Positions 53,427-61,151 of a stretch of DNA of 62,094 nt are shown piece by piece. Position 1 is the stretch's first letter. Every line of letters starts with the position of its first letter. Under the pieces are notes generated by a model. The model was given only the letters and a program-made list of their open reading frames with translations. It ran no database searches and had not been told where the DNA came from. Where the stretch lies: positions 1-62,094 of the forward strand of contig JAGXGW010000080.1 of the NCBI GenBank assembly GCA_024636555.1, written 5' to 3'. The translations under genes were made by a program, and so were the position numbers. The stretch comes from Paracoccaceae bacterium (GTDB lineage Bacteria; Pseudomonadota; Alphaproteobacteria; Rhodobacterales; Rhodobacteraceae).

Positions 53427-54746
53427 TCAGGCTTTGCCGCGCAGCATGGCGTTATAGGTCGCTTTGAGGGCGACTTCCTTCATCAGCCAGCTGATCCACA
53501 ACTCTTCCAGTGGCGCGATCAGGCCGGGGAAGCTGGGCACAAGATTGTTGTTGTAATCGAACTCGATCAGCATGGCGCGCCCGACACGGGTGATCAGCGG
53601 GCAGGAGGTGTAGCCGTTATAGACGGCTGTACCTTCCTTGCCCTCGATCATCGCCACCATGTGATCCTCGACCACCGGCACCTGCCATTTGACCGATGCG
53701 GCGGTCTTGCCCTTGGGCACACCTGCGACATCACCCAGCGCGAAGACATTGCTGAAGCGCGGATGGCGCAGGGTTTTCATATCCGCCTCGACCCAGCCCT
53801 GATCTGTCCATTTATCGGCCCAGGGCAGCGGCGAGTTGCGGATCACCTCCGGCGCACGCTGCGGCGGGATTACGTTGATGAAATCATAGGGCAACTGCGC
53901 CTCGCCATCGGGCGTGGTGAAGGTGGCAAGCTTGCGGCCCGGATCGATGGCCGTCATCACATGGTCATGCACCACGTCGATGCCACGATCACCGAACAGC
54001 ATCCGCACCTTCTCGGCCACGATGGGCACGCCGAACAGGCTTTTGTTGTTTGCCGCATAGGTGATCTCCACCTTGCCGCGATTGCCCTTCTTGCGGGCGT
54101 AATCGTCGGTCAGGAAGGCATATTTCAGCGGCGCGCCGGCGCATTTCATCTCGGTCGCGGGGCGGGTGAACAAAGCCTGCCCGCCTGTCGAGGTGAAACG
54201 GTCCATCTCGGCCCATGTCTTGGCGGCGTAATCCGGCCCGGCATAGACCGCGCCGATTCCGTTCTGTCCCACCATATCAAGCGAGAAGCCGTCAATCGCG
54301 GCCCAGTCCAGCGTCAGGCCCGTGGCCACGACCAGATAATCATAAGGCACTGTCTGGCCTGACGCGGTGACGATGCGGTTCGCCTCGGGGTCGATCTCGG
54401 CGGCATATTCCGCGATCAGCTTGGCGCCCTGCGGAAGCCAGTCCGTCGCGCCGGATACCGAGTAACCCGCAGGCTTGAGCCCTGCCGCGATCAGCGTGAA
54501 GCCGGGCTGATACCAATGCTCCGGCCGGCCATCAATCAGGGTGATCTCGGCCCCGTCCAGACGCGCGGTCAGGCGGTTGGCAAGTGCTGCACCGGCAGCG
54601 CCCGCACCAAGAATGACAATTCGCGCGGATGTCTTGACGCGCGCAGCCTGCGCCGGAGATCCGGATGTTGCCATCAGTGCGGCAGCACCTCCGGCAAGGC
54701 CAAGAAAAGCGCGGCGCGATGCGCGCAAGTGAGTCGTATCTGACAT
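53427..54746 (-). CDS. sqr: type II sulfide:quinone oxidoreductase with Tat signal
   Basis: This flavoprotein oxidises sulfide and passes electrons to quinone. It is 439 residues. A twin-arginine signal (SRRAFLGLAGG, residues 10-20) implies periplasmic placement. FAD-binding GAGAAG lies at 47-52. Only two cysteines are seen in the mature protein, Cys202 in KCAGAPLKYAF and Cys382 in GYTSCPLITR, the pair and contexts of SQOR/type II SQR; the third Cys of type I enzymes is absent. TTAGGAGG precedes the start. It heads sqr-DUF5368-SLAC1-DsrE, with an FNR-like box and an AT-rich palindrome upstream. Confidence 0.9.
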   Translation of the reverse strand: MSDTTHLRASRRAFLGLAGGAAALMATSGSPAQAARVKTSARIVILGAGAAGAALANRLTARLDGAEITLIDGRPEHWYQPGFTLIAAGLKPAGYSVSGATDWLPQGAKLIAEYAAEIDPEANRIVTASGQTVPYDYLVVATGLTLDWAAIDGFSLDMVGQNGIGAVYAGPDYAAKTWAEMDRFTSTGGQALFTRPATEMKCAGAPLKYAFLTDDYARKKGNRGKVEITYAANNKSLFGVPIVAEKVRMLFGDRGIDVVHDHVMTAIDPGRKLATFTTPDGEAQLPYDFINVIPPQRAPEVIRNSPLPWADKWTDQGWVEADMKTLRHPRFSNVFALGDVAGVPKGKTAASVKWQVPVVEDHMVAMIEGKEGTAVYNGYTSCPLITRVGRAMLIEFDYNNNLVPSFPGLIAPLEELWISWLMKEVALKATYNAMLRGKA

Positions 54747-54757
54747 GGGGTCCTCCT

Positions 54758-54773
54758 AATATATGCATATTTT
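54758..54773. promoter_or_regulatory. AT-rich palindrome upstream of sqr, candidate operator
   Basis: AATATATGCATATTTT contains the perfect palindrome ATATGCATAT (54761-54770). A related TGGCATA follows at 54773-54779. It lies 12 to 27 bases before the sqr start, likely over the transcription start. AT-rich palindromes are known operators of ArsR-type sulfide sensors (BigR/SqrR group), but no such regulator gene is in the window. Confidence 0.42.
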
Positions 54774-54796
54774 GGCATACAATAGGAAAGACGAAC

Positions 54797-54810
54797 TTGA
54801 GATAGATCAA
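54797..54810. promoter_or_regulatory. FNR/Crp-type box upstream of sqr
   Basis: TTGAGATAGATCAA matches the FNR consensus TTGAT-N4-ATCAA at nine of ten positions. Its centre is about 57 bases upstream of the sqr start codon. A start of transcription near 54762 would place it at the class II activation position, so oxygen-responsive control of the sulfide cluster is plausible. Confidence 0.5.
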
Positions 54811-54847
54811 ATGCGCCGAAACGTCCGTCAGAAACTTGGCATTCCGC

Positions 54848-55720
54848 TCACATCAATCCCAGCAACCGCGCCGCGTTATTTTTGATAATATCGGGGCGCA
54901 ACTCGTCCTTGATGTCGATCTTCTCGAAATCGGCCAGCCAACGTTCGGGTGTGATCATCGGCCAGTCAGAGCCGAACAGCACCTTTTTCTTCAGAATCGA
55001 ATTGGCATAACGCACAAGGATCGGCGGGAAATATTTGGGCGACCAGCCGGACAGGTCGATATAGACGTTCGGCTTGTGCTGGGCCACGGCAAGCGCCTCT
55101 TCCTGCCAAGGGAAGGACGGATGCGCCATGATGATCTTCATATCCGGGAAATCCACCGCCACATCATCGAGATATATCGGGTTGGAATACTTCAGCCGCA
55201 TGCCGTTGCCGCCGCGCATGCCTGATCCGACGCCGGTCTGCCCCGTGTGGAACAAGGCGATGGCGCCTGCCTCCTGAATGGCCTCGTAAAGGGGATAGGC
55301 GAAGCGCTCGTTGGGAAAAAAGCCCTGATAGGTCGGGTGGAACTTAAAACCCTTGATGCCGTATTCCGCGATCAGCCGCCGCGCCTCGCGTACGCCCATC
55401 TTGCCCTTGTGCGGATCAATGGAGGCGAAGGGGATCAGCACATCGGCATTGGCGGCGGCGATCTCGGCCACCTCCTCGTTCTTGTAGCGGCGATATCCCG
55501 TCTCGCGTTCGGCATCGACGGGAAAGATCACCGCCGCGATGTTCTGTTCGCGGTAATGCGCCGCCGTCTCCTGCATCGTCGGCGGATGCGACCACGGCGC
55601 GCCAAAATACTTGGCCATCGTGGATTGCAGATCGTCGTAGCCATCGTCGGTGTGGCAGCCGCAGGGTTCTTCTGCATGGGTGTGGATATCAATGGCGCGG
55701 ATCTTGTCGAGATCGATCAT
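54848..55720 (-). CDS. amidohydrolase_2 family metal-dependent hydrolase
   Basis: This is a 290-residue TIM-barrel hydrolase. Metal ligands are visible: HxH in AIDIHTHAEEPCG near residue 12, His in FKFHPTYQGFFPN near 126, His in LFHTGQTG near 156, His in IMAHPSFPW near 193 and Asp in LFGSDWPM near 244. The family includes decarboxylases and hydrolases of aromatic catabolism, and a member (CouO) has been proposed to act on hydroxycinnamate-derived intermediates. It lies 14 bases downstream of marR. The reaction is not proven; context suggests an aromatic acyl compound. Confidence 0.88.
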   Translation of the reverse strand: MIDLDKIRAIDIHTHAEEPCGCHTDDGYDDLQSTMAKYFGAPWSHPPTMQETAAHYREQNIAAVIFPVDAERETGYRRYKNEEVAEIAAANADVLIPFASIDPHKGKMGVREARRLIAEYGIKGFKFHPTYQGFFPNERFAYPLYEAIQEAGAIALFHTGQTGVGSGMRGGNGMRLKYSNPIYLDDVAVDFPDMKIIMAHPSFPWQEEALAVAQHKPNVYIDLSGWSPKYFPPILVRYANSILKKKVLFGSDWPMITPERWLADFEKIDIKDELRPDIIKNNAARLLGLM

Positions 55721-55734
55721 GGCTCGTCCTTTCG

Positions 55735-56223
55735 TTATTCTGCTTTGTCGATACGGCGCAGCAGGCTCACGAGCGTTGCGCGGTCTTCGGTATTCAGGTC
55801 CGAGAGCATGTGATCCTCATGCGCCTCCAAAGCGGCGACAGCCGCCTTGCGCCGCTTCATGCCTGCCAGCGTGGCGCGCAGCGCGAAAGACCGCCGGTCC
55901 GTCAGCATCCGGTGGCGCCCGATCAGCCCCGCCTCTTCCAGCGCGTCGATGATCAGCACCGTATTCGACCGCTCCATATTCAGGCTGGAGGCAAGCTGCG
56001 ATTGCGTGACATCCGGCGTGTCGCAGATCACGGAGAGTGCCGAAAAGGTCGTCAGCCGCAGTCCCAAGGGTTCCAGCGCGCGCGTGGCATCGGCCTGCAT
56101 CAGGTTGGTCGCCCGTTTCATCGTGTAACCGACAAGCTGGCGCAGCGCCCTGTCCAGCCCGACGGCCTGCACATCCTTCGCAGGTGAGGTGTCGCGTATG
56201 GCTGGTACAGTCTTGCGCGTCAT
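55735..56223 (-). CDS. MarR family transcriptional regulator
   Basis: This is a 162-residue MarR dimer-type regulator. The winged HTH spans about residues 60-125, with DVTQSQLASSLNMERSNTVL as the recognition region and HRMLTDRRSFALR as the wing. It lies between the crotonase gene (4 bases upstream) and the amidohydrolase gene, so it is autoregulated with them. Two exact copies of a 16-base motif, at the crotonase promoter and the maiA promoter, are the likely binding sites. CouR-type MarR proteins respond to hydroxycinnamoyl-CoA. Confidence 0.92.
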   Translation of the reverse strand: MTRKTVPAIRDTSPAKDVQAVGLDRALRQLVGYTMKRATNLMQADATRALEPLGLRLTTFSALSVICDTPDVTQSQLASSLNMERSNTVLIIDALEEAGLIGRHRMLTDRRSFALRATLAGMKRRKAAVAALEAHEDHMLSDLNTEDRATLVSLLRRIDKAE

Positions 56224-56227
56224 GCTG

Positions 56228-57004
56228 TCACCTGAACTCCGGGCTGCGTTTTTGCAAAAAGGCTTTCAGCCCCTCTTGCGCGTCGGGACTTGTCTGGGTC
56301 AGCGCCGCGCAGAGACTTTCCGTAAAGAGGCCGTCCGCCTTCGACATATCCTCGATCCGGGCGAGCGCGTGGATCATTACGTAATTGGACAATCCGGCGT
56401 TCATTGCAATCTTGCCCGCCAGTTCCTTTGCCAGAGCCAGCGCTTCGCCTGGACCGACGGTATAGTGGCACAATCCCAGCCGCAGTCCCTCATCGGCATC
56501 GTATTTGCGGCCCGTCAGCATCATTTCGACCATCCGGTCTGCGCCCAGAATACGCCCCACCCGCACAGAGGCGCCGCCGCCCACATAGATGCCGCGCCGC
56601 CCCTCGGGGAGCTGGAAAATCACCGAAGGCTCGGCAATCCGGACATGGGTTGCTGTTGCCAGTTCCAGCCCGCCGCCGATCACCGCGCCGAACATGGCCG
56701 ACACGACGGGCAGGCCGGAGAACTGGATTTTGTCCATCACCGCATGCCAGCCGCGCGAATGGCGCAAGGTGCCCTCGGCGTCGCGGGCGACATGCTCGCT
56801 CAGATCAAGACCGGAGCAGAAATGTCCTTGCGTTCCCGTCAGAACGACCACCTTCACGCCTTCCGGCGGCTCGGAGAAGAACATATCCAGCTCGCGGAGC
56901 AACTGGTCGTTCATCGCATTGCGCTTGTCGGGGCGGTTCATCGTCAGCGTGGCGACCGGCCCGTCAATCGCGAGGGTCAGGGTCTGCATCGGGGATGGGC
57001 TCAT
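56228..57004 (-). CDS. crotonase family enoyl-CoA hydratase/isomerase
   Basis: This is a 258-residue crotonase-fold protein. The CoA-binding oxyanion segments are VVLTGTQGHFCSGLDLSEHV near 53-72 and FGAVIGGGLELATATHVRIA near 108-127, and GRRGIYVGGGASVRVGRILG follows near 140. The usual second catalytic Glu is in a changed context, so the specific reaction (hydration, lyase or isomerase) is uncertain. It shares its transcript with marR and the amidohydrolase. AAAAGGCG precedes ATG 57004. An aryl-propenoyl-CoA substrate is inferred from the setting. Confidence 0.88.
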   Translation of the reverse strand: MSPSPMQTLTLAIDGPVATLTMNRPDKRNAMNDQLLRELDMFFSEPPEGVKVVVLTGTQGHFCSGLDLSEHVARDAEGTLRHSRGWHAVMDKIQFSGLPVVSAMFGAVIGGGLELATATHVRIAEPSVIFQLPEGRRGIYVGGGASVRVGRILGADRMVEMMLTGRKYDADEGLRLGLCHYTVGPGEALALAKELAGKIAMNAGLSNYVMIHALARIEDMSKADGLFTESLCAALTQTSPDAQEGLKAFLQKRSPEFR

Positions 57005-57018
57005 CTGGCTCGCCTTTT

Positions 57019-57038
57019 GTTATGTGTCATAACTATAT
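57019..57038. promoter_or_regulatory. candidate MarR operator at the crotonase promoter
   Basis: GTTATGTGTCATAAC (57019-57033) is a palindrome with 6-base arms and a 3-base centre. Extended to 57038, it contains TGTGTCATAACTATAT, an exact reverse-complement match to 60936-60951. On the minus strand TATAGT, a consensus -10, overlaps its edge, so binding would block transcription. Confidence 0.68.
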
Positions 57039-57061
57039 AGAGATGGTTTACCCGAAATTTT

Positions 57062-57095
57062 CCCACGGACCAAGCGCAGAGTGCCGGTCCGTGGG
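57062..57095 (-). terminator. perfect 10-bp hairpin after dctM
   Basis: CCCACGGACC (57062-57071) and GGTCCGTGGG (57086-57095) form a perfect 10-base stem with a 14-base loop. On the minus strand it follows the dctM stop by 7 bases and is followed by AAAATTTC. It likely ends the TRAP transporter transcript before the crotonase promoter. Confidence 0.65.
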
Positions 57096-57102
57096 TGAAA
57101 AT

Positions 57103-58428
57103 TCAGTACATCAGACGAAGGGCAAACAGGGTGATGCCCGGAAACGCCACCAGAATAACAACACGGATGATGTCGGACGCGACAAAATACATCACCGACT
57201 TGTAGGTTTCGATCATCGGGGTCAGCCGGTCCATCGAGTTGATGACGAACAGGTTCATCCCCACCGGCGGCGTGATCAACCCGACCTCGACCACGATCAG
57301 AACAAGGATTCCGAACCAGATCGCCACCTCTTCCGTCGTCATGCCGAAATCCAGCGCCACGATGATCGGGAAAAAAATCGGGATGGTCAGCAGGATCATC
57401 GACAGGCTGTCCATCACCGCGCCGAACACGAGGTAGAGCAGCAACACGAGGGTCAGCACCATCCACGGGCTCAGCCCGAGTCCGACGACATAGGTGGACA
57501 ACTCCTGCGGCACCTGCGTCAGCGCGAGGAAACCGTTGTAGAAAGCTGCACCCAGGACGATGAAAAAGATCATCGCCGTGGCCCGCGCCGTCGCCATGAA
57601 GCTGCCGACCAGAGTGGTCAGGTTCAACCCGCCATTGGCAAAGGCGATGATGCCCGTCCCGAATGCACCGACGGCAGCCCCCTCGGTGGGTGTGAATATC
57701 CCTGCATAAATACCACCGACGACAACCACGAAAACGGTCAGCACCGGCCAGACGGCCCGCAACGCGATGAGCCGTTCACGGTAGGGCATGCGCGCCCGTG
57801 GCGCACCCGCCTCGTCCGGATGCAGCCGCGCATAGATGGCGATGGTCACCATATAGCCGACAGCAGCCAGAATGCCGGGGACGAAGGCCGACAGAAACAG
57901 CTTGGCGATGTTCTGTTCGGTCAGGATCGCATAGATCACCAGAATGACGGAAGGCGGGATCAGAATGCCCAGCGTCCCGCCTGCGGCCAGCGTGGCGGTC
58001 GAGAAACCGCCGGAATAGCCGTAGCGTTTGAGTTCGGGCAAAGCGACCTGGCCCATCGTGGCAGCAGTGGCCAGAGACGAGCCGCAGATCGCGCCGAAAC
58101 CGGCACAGGCCCCGACAGCAGACATGGCAACGCCACCCTTGCGGTGGCCAAGCCAGCTTTCAGCCGCCTTGAACAGCGACTGCGACATGCCGCCAAGGGT
58201 GGCGAAATGGCCCATCAGCAGGAACATCGGAATGATCGACAGCGAATAGCTGGAAAAAGTCGAATAGGTTTCGGATTTCAGCCGCGCCAAGCCCATGTTG
58301 AAACTGTCGGTCACAAAATAGAGGCCGAACAGCCCCACAAGAAACATTGCCAAACCGATCGGCACGCGCAAAAAGATCAGCGTCAGAAGAACGGGAAAGG
58401 ACGCCATCCCAAGTTCAAGATTGGTCAA
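57103..58428 (-). CDS. dctM: TRAP transporter large permease, DctM type
   Basis: This is a 441-residue membrane protein of the DctM/SiaM type with about twelve segments. Characteristic regions are FGAICGSSLATAATMG near 111, GTLGILIPPSVILVIYAILT near 149, and GLITPPVGMNLFVI near 385. It forms the sodium-driven transport channel with DctQ. The TTG at 58428 overlaps the dctQ stop (TTGA) and gives the family N-terminus; an ATG at 58407 is possible. Context points to an aromatic or other carboxylic acid as cargo. Confidence 0.92.
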   Translation of the reverse strand: MTNLELGMASFPVLLTLIFLRVPIGLAMFLVGLFGLYFVTDSFNMGLARLKSETYSTFSSYSLSIIPMFLLMGHFATLGGMSQSLFKAAESWLGHRKGGVAMSAVGACAGFGAICGSSLATAATMGQVALPELKRYGYSGGFSTATLAAGGTLGILIPPSVILVIYAILTEQNIAKLFLSAFVPGILAAVGYMVTIAIYARLHPDEAGAPRARMPYRERLIALRAVWPVLTVFVVVVGGIYAGIFTPTEGAAVGAFGTGIIAFANGGLNLTTLVGSFMATARATAMIFFIVLGAAFYNGFLALTQVPQELSTYVVGLGLSPWMVLTLVLLLYLVFGAVMDSLSMILLTIPIFFPIIVALDFGMTTEEVAIWFGILVLIVVEVGLITPPVGMNLFVINSMDRLTPMIETYKSVMYFVASDIIRVVILVAFPGITLFALRLMY

Positions 58429-59006
58429 TGCTCTGCCCCTCCGACGGACAAGATGGTACGATTACCGAAAAACTCGGCGGCTCTGACGAAGCCGACGTAG
58501 ACACCCACGATCGCGGCGGTGCCGGCAGCAAAGAGGCTGGCCGCATACGACCACCAGACCGGAAAGCGCAACAGGAACGTCGTCTCGCGGTACTGCATCT
58601 TGGACAACATGCCCTCGTAAAGCTGTACCGCGATCAGGATCAACACCGCTGCAAACACGATATCGACGATCAACTGGATGAAACGGTTCGCCTGCACGGA
58701 CAGGCCCGAGGTGAAGATATCCACCGTCGCATGCCCTGCCGTGATCTGGCAGAACGGGATGAAAGCGAAAATGGCAAAGGCAACACCTGCCTCGACCAGT
58801 TCGAAATCGCCAAGGATCGGCCCTACCCCGGTATCTAGCAAGGTGCGCGCGAAATCACCCAGCACGGCGACGACAGGGGCGGAATGCAGCAGGGTGTTCA
58901 GCGCCCGTCCTATCACCGAGATGCAGATCATCAGGATCACCGCGGTGAGGACAATTCCGCCGAGCACCGCCATGGATCGTGCCAGTGAGGTCATAAACCT
59001 GTGCAT
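58425..59006 (-). CDS. dctQ: TRAP transporter small permease, DctQ type
   Basis: This is a 193-residue membrane protein with four main hydrophobic segments. It begins with MHRFMTSLARSMAVLGGIVL and contains ISVIGRALN near 38 and GHATVDIF near 97, typical of DctQ. It partners DctM. ATG 59006 with AAAGGAAAG upstream is preferred over a longer frame. A hairpin with a T-rich tail separates it from dctP, likely reducing permease synthesis relative to the binding protein. Confidence 0.9.
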   Translation of the reverse strand: MHRFMTSLARSMAVLGGIVLTAVILMICISVIGRALNTLLHSAPVVAVLGDFARTLLDTGVGPILGDFELVEAGVAFAIFAFIPFCQITAGHATVDIFTSGLSVQANRFIQLIVDIVFAAVLILIAVQLYEGMLSKMQYRETTFLLRFPVWWSYAASLFAAGTAAIVGVYVGFVRAAEFFGNRTILSVGGAEH

Positions 59007-59047
59007 CTGATGGCTTTCCTTTCGAAAGGGACAAGGCCAGAAACAAA

Positions 59048-59071
59048 CCCCGCAACGTCTCCGTTGCGGGG
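59048..59071 (-). terminator. intra-operon hairpin between dctP and dctQ
   Basis: CCCCGCAACG (59048-59057) and CGTTGCGGGG (59062-59071) form a perfect 10-base stem with a 4-base loop. On the minus strand it is followed by TTTGTTTC. It lies 18 bases past the dctP stop inside the operon, so partial termination is likely. Confidence 0.75.
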
Positions 59072-59089
59072 TCGACATTCAACCGGTTA

Positions 59090-60124
59090 TCAATTGGTGT
59101 GCTTTTCGATCAGCGCCTTGGCCTGATCGACCACCGCCTGACCGTCATATCCGGCTTTGTTCAGATCTTCGATCCATGTGGCCTCGACACCGTCCGCCGC
59201 TTCTTTCCATTCGGCGACCTGCTCGGGGGTCAGCGTGATGATGTTGTTGCCCCGTTCCATCGCCAGCTTCATCGACGGCTCGTCGGCCCCTGCCATGGTC
59301 TTGCCCGCAAAAGCCGAGAATTCCATACCGGAGTTTTCGTCGATCACAGTTTTCAGATCATCGGGCAGGCTCTCGTATTTGTCCTTGTTCATCGCGAAGA
59401 TGAACGCGGTCGTATAGAGGGCCTCATCGCCAAATCCGGTATGATTGTTCACCAGTTCGGCAACGCGCAGCGAGGCAGTCACCTCCCACGGGATCACAGC
59501 GGCGTCAATCACGCCTTTCGACAGCGATTCCGGGATCGACGGCACCGGCATCCCGATCGGTGTGGCACCCAGGGCCGCGAACATTGACGTGGTCGTGCGT
59601 GTCGGGGCGCGCAGCTTGACGCCGTTCAGATCGGAGACCGAGGTGATCGGGTCTTTGGAGTGGATCAGACCCGGACCATGCACCCAGACAGCAAGCGTCT
59701 TGAAGTCTTTGTAATCGGTGTCGAGCATATTGGCTTCGGCGAATTCCCAATAGGCGCGGCTTGTCGCTTCGGCATTGGTCATCATGAAGGGCAATTCGAA
59801 CACCTCGGCTTGCGGGAAGCGGCCGGGCGTATATCCCGCAACGGTCCACACGATATCCGCCACACCGTCGATCACCTGATTGATCAATTCCGGCGGCGTG
59901 CCGCCAAGCTGCATCGAGGGATAACGCTCGATCTTGATCCGGCCATCACTGTCGGCCTCGATCTTGTCGGCCCAGACATCAAGCACTAGCGATGGCACAT
60001 TCGCCTGCGCTGGCAGGAACTGGTGCATCTTCAATGTCACTTCCTGTGCCTGCGCGGCAAGGCTCATGGCTGTCAGCGCCGCCGCAGTAGCCGCTGTACG
60101 CAGTGCCGTTTTCATAAACGTCAT
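59090..60124 (-). CDS. dctP: TRAP transporter substrate-binding protein, DctP type
   Basis: This is a 344-residue periplasmic protein with a signal peptide ending AAQA near residue 27. DctP patterns include LKMHQFLPAQANVP near 31, VWTVAGYTPGRFPQAEVFEL near 92 and the ligand-binding Arg in GVKLRAPTRTT near 168. It captures a carboxylate and delivers it to DctQM. GGGAGGATCA precedes the ATG. It follows maiA by 85 bases, which contain a small CCCGGT/ACCGGG hairpin at 60159-60173. Neighbouring genes suggest an aromatic acid ligand. Confidence 0.92.
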   Translation of the reverse strand: MTFMKTALRTAATAAALTAMSLAAQAQEVTLKMHQFLPAQANVPSLVLDVWADKIEADSDGRIKIERYPSMQLGGTPPELINQVIDGVADIVWTVAGYTPGRFPQAEVFELPFMMTNAEATSRAYWEFAEANMLDTDYKDFKTLAVWVHGPGLIHSKDPITSVSDLNGVKLRAPTRTTTSMFAALGATPIGMPVPSIPESLSKGVIDAAVIPWEVTASLRVAELVNNHTGFGDEALYTTAFIFAMNKDKYESLPDDLKTVIDENSGMEFSAFAGKTMAGADEPSMKLAMERGNNIITLTPEQVAEWKEAADGVEATWIEDLNKAGYDGQAVVDQAKALIEKHTN

Positions 60125-60209
60125 CGGTTGATCCTCCCATAGGATAAAATGAACCGCCCCCGGTCATACCGGGAACGGGGCCGTCTGCACCTGCGCTTCG
60201 CCACCATCC

Positions 60210-60854
60210 TCATGGTTCGGCATCAGGTTGTTTGGCCGGATGCGCTGCGGCGAATGCCGGCAGCGCCTCGCAACGCGCGGTGATCTGGTTGATAAGGGCC
60301 AGATGGTCAATGTCCACACCAAAACGCTGCGCCGAAAAAACTTGCGGGACAAGGCAAATATCGGCCAGTCCCGGCGTATCACCATAGCAAAAGGCCGTGA
60401 CCTGCGTCCGCTTCGCCAGCAGCGCCTCGCAAGCCTCCAGCCCCTCTGTCAGCCAGCGGGTCAGCCATTGCGTCGTGGCGGCGCTGTCAGCCTCGAAATT
60501 ATCGGCCAGATACTTCAGTACGCGCAGATTTTGCAACGGATGCACCTCGCAGGCGACCACCTGCGCAAAGGCGCGCACACGGGCGCGCATCAGCGGATCA
60601 GCCGGCAGCAGCGCGGGTTCGGGATACATCTCGTCCAGCCATTCCAGAATCGCCAGCGATTGCGTCAGCGTTTCGCCCTCTTCCGTGACAAGGGCCGGCA
60701 ACAGCCGCTGCGGATTGATCGCGGCGAACTCCGCCTTGTGCTGTGCACCCTGCTTGAGATGGACAGACGCGAATTCAACATCCAATCCCTTGAGATTGAA
60801 CGCGATGCGACACCGATACGAGGATGAGCTGCGAAAATAACCGTAGAATTTCAT
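60210..60854 (-). CDS. maiA: maleylacetoacetate isomerase (zeta-class GST)
   Basis: This enzyme isomerises maleylacetoacetate or maleylpyruvate with glutathione, in homogentisate or gentisate degradation. It is 214 residues. The zeta-class active-site motif FRSSSSYRCRIAF lies at residues 7-19, followed by NPQRLLPALV near 51, QSLAILEWLDE near 65 and GDTPGLADICLVPQVF near 160. ATG 60854 shares a base with the stop of a 13-codon leader frame. It probably heads the maiA-dctP-dctQ-dctM transcript, although no homogentisate or gentisate dioxygenase gene is in view. Confidence 0.93.
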   Translation of the reverse strand: MKFYGYFRSSSSYRCRIAFNLKGLDVEFASVHLKQGAQHKAEFAAINPQRLLPALVTEEGETLTQSLAILEWLDEMYPEPALLPADPLMRARVRAFAQVVACEVHPLQNLRVLKYLADNFEADSAATTQWLTRWLTEGLEACEALLAKRTQVTAFCYGDTPGLADICLVPQVFSAQRFGVDIDHLALINQITARCEALPAFAAAHPAKQPDAEP

Positions 60855-60895
60855 CACGAAACCCCGGCGCAGACGTCAAGCTTGATCAATGTCAT
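60854..60895 (-). CDS. possible 13-residue leader peptide upstream of maiA
   Basis: The frame reads MTLIKLDVCAGVS and stops in TGATG, which is also the maiA start. GGGAGGAGG, the best ribosome-binding site in the region, lies about 6 bases before its ATG (60895), whereas maiA itself has only a weak GGGG. Translation of maiA is therefore probably coupled to this leader. The peptide has no recognised function. Confidence 0.45.
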   Translation of the reverse strand: MTLIKLDVCAGVS

Positions 60896-61151
60896 GCGCC
60901 CTCCTCCCAAAGGTTACCGCATTTAACGCGTATGCATATAGTTATGACACACACGCATTATCTACCCTATTTTCGACAGTCGTCCAACCCTAACTTTACG
61001 TTCTGTTGCGGACGATTGCGCCCCTCAAAACCGACCGTGTGGTTGACTTTGCTTGTGGAGGGGGATTCTGTCAAGTCCGATCTCGCCTGCCCTTTTATGC
61101 AGAAGGGCCGCGCGGCAAAACGCAAAACAAAAGGGCTGGCACTCAGCCAGC
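60896..61151. other. promoter region and unassigned sequence left of the IS element
   Basis: The left part holds the maiA promoter and the shared MarR-type motif. From about 60960 to the IS6 left end no gene is convincing: short frames lack ribosome-binding sites and family resemblance. The codon and base pattern is less GC-rich than its surroundings, so it may be transposon debris, but no known element end was recognised. Confidence 0.4.
60936..60951. promoter_or_regulatory. second copy of the candidate MarR operator, upstream of maiA
   Basis: ATATAGTTATGACACA is identical to the reverse complement of 57023-57038 at the crotonase promoter. It includes one full GTTATG half site; the second half site is degenerate here. 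It lies about 82 bases before the maiA start and 41 bases before the leader peptide. Confidence 0.65.

Noticed and set aside
52086-54362. A 758-residue open frame on the plus strand opposite the sulfide cluster
   Set aside because: It is antisense to four well-supported genes and low in hydrophobic order, with compositional repeats of His, Gln and Arg that are typical of the complement of GC-rich coding DNA.
56404-58500. A 698-residue open frame opposite the TRAP and crotonase genes
   Set aside because: It lies antisense to dctM and crotonase, crosses a terminator and a promoter palindrome, and shows no family pattern.
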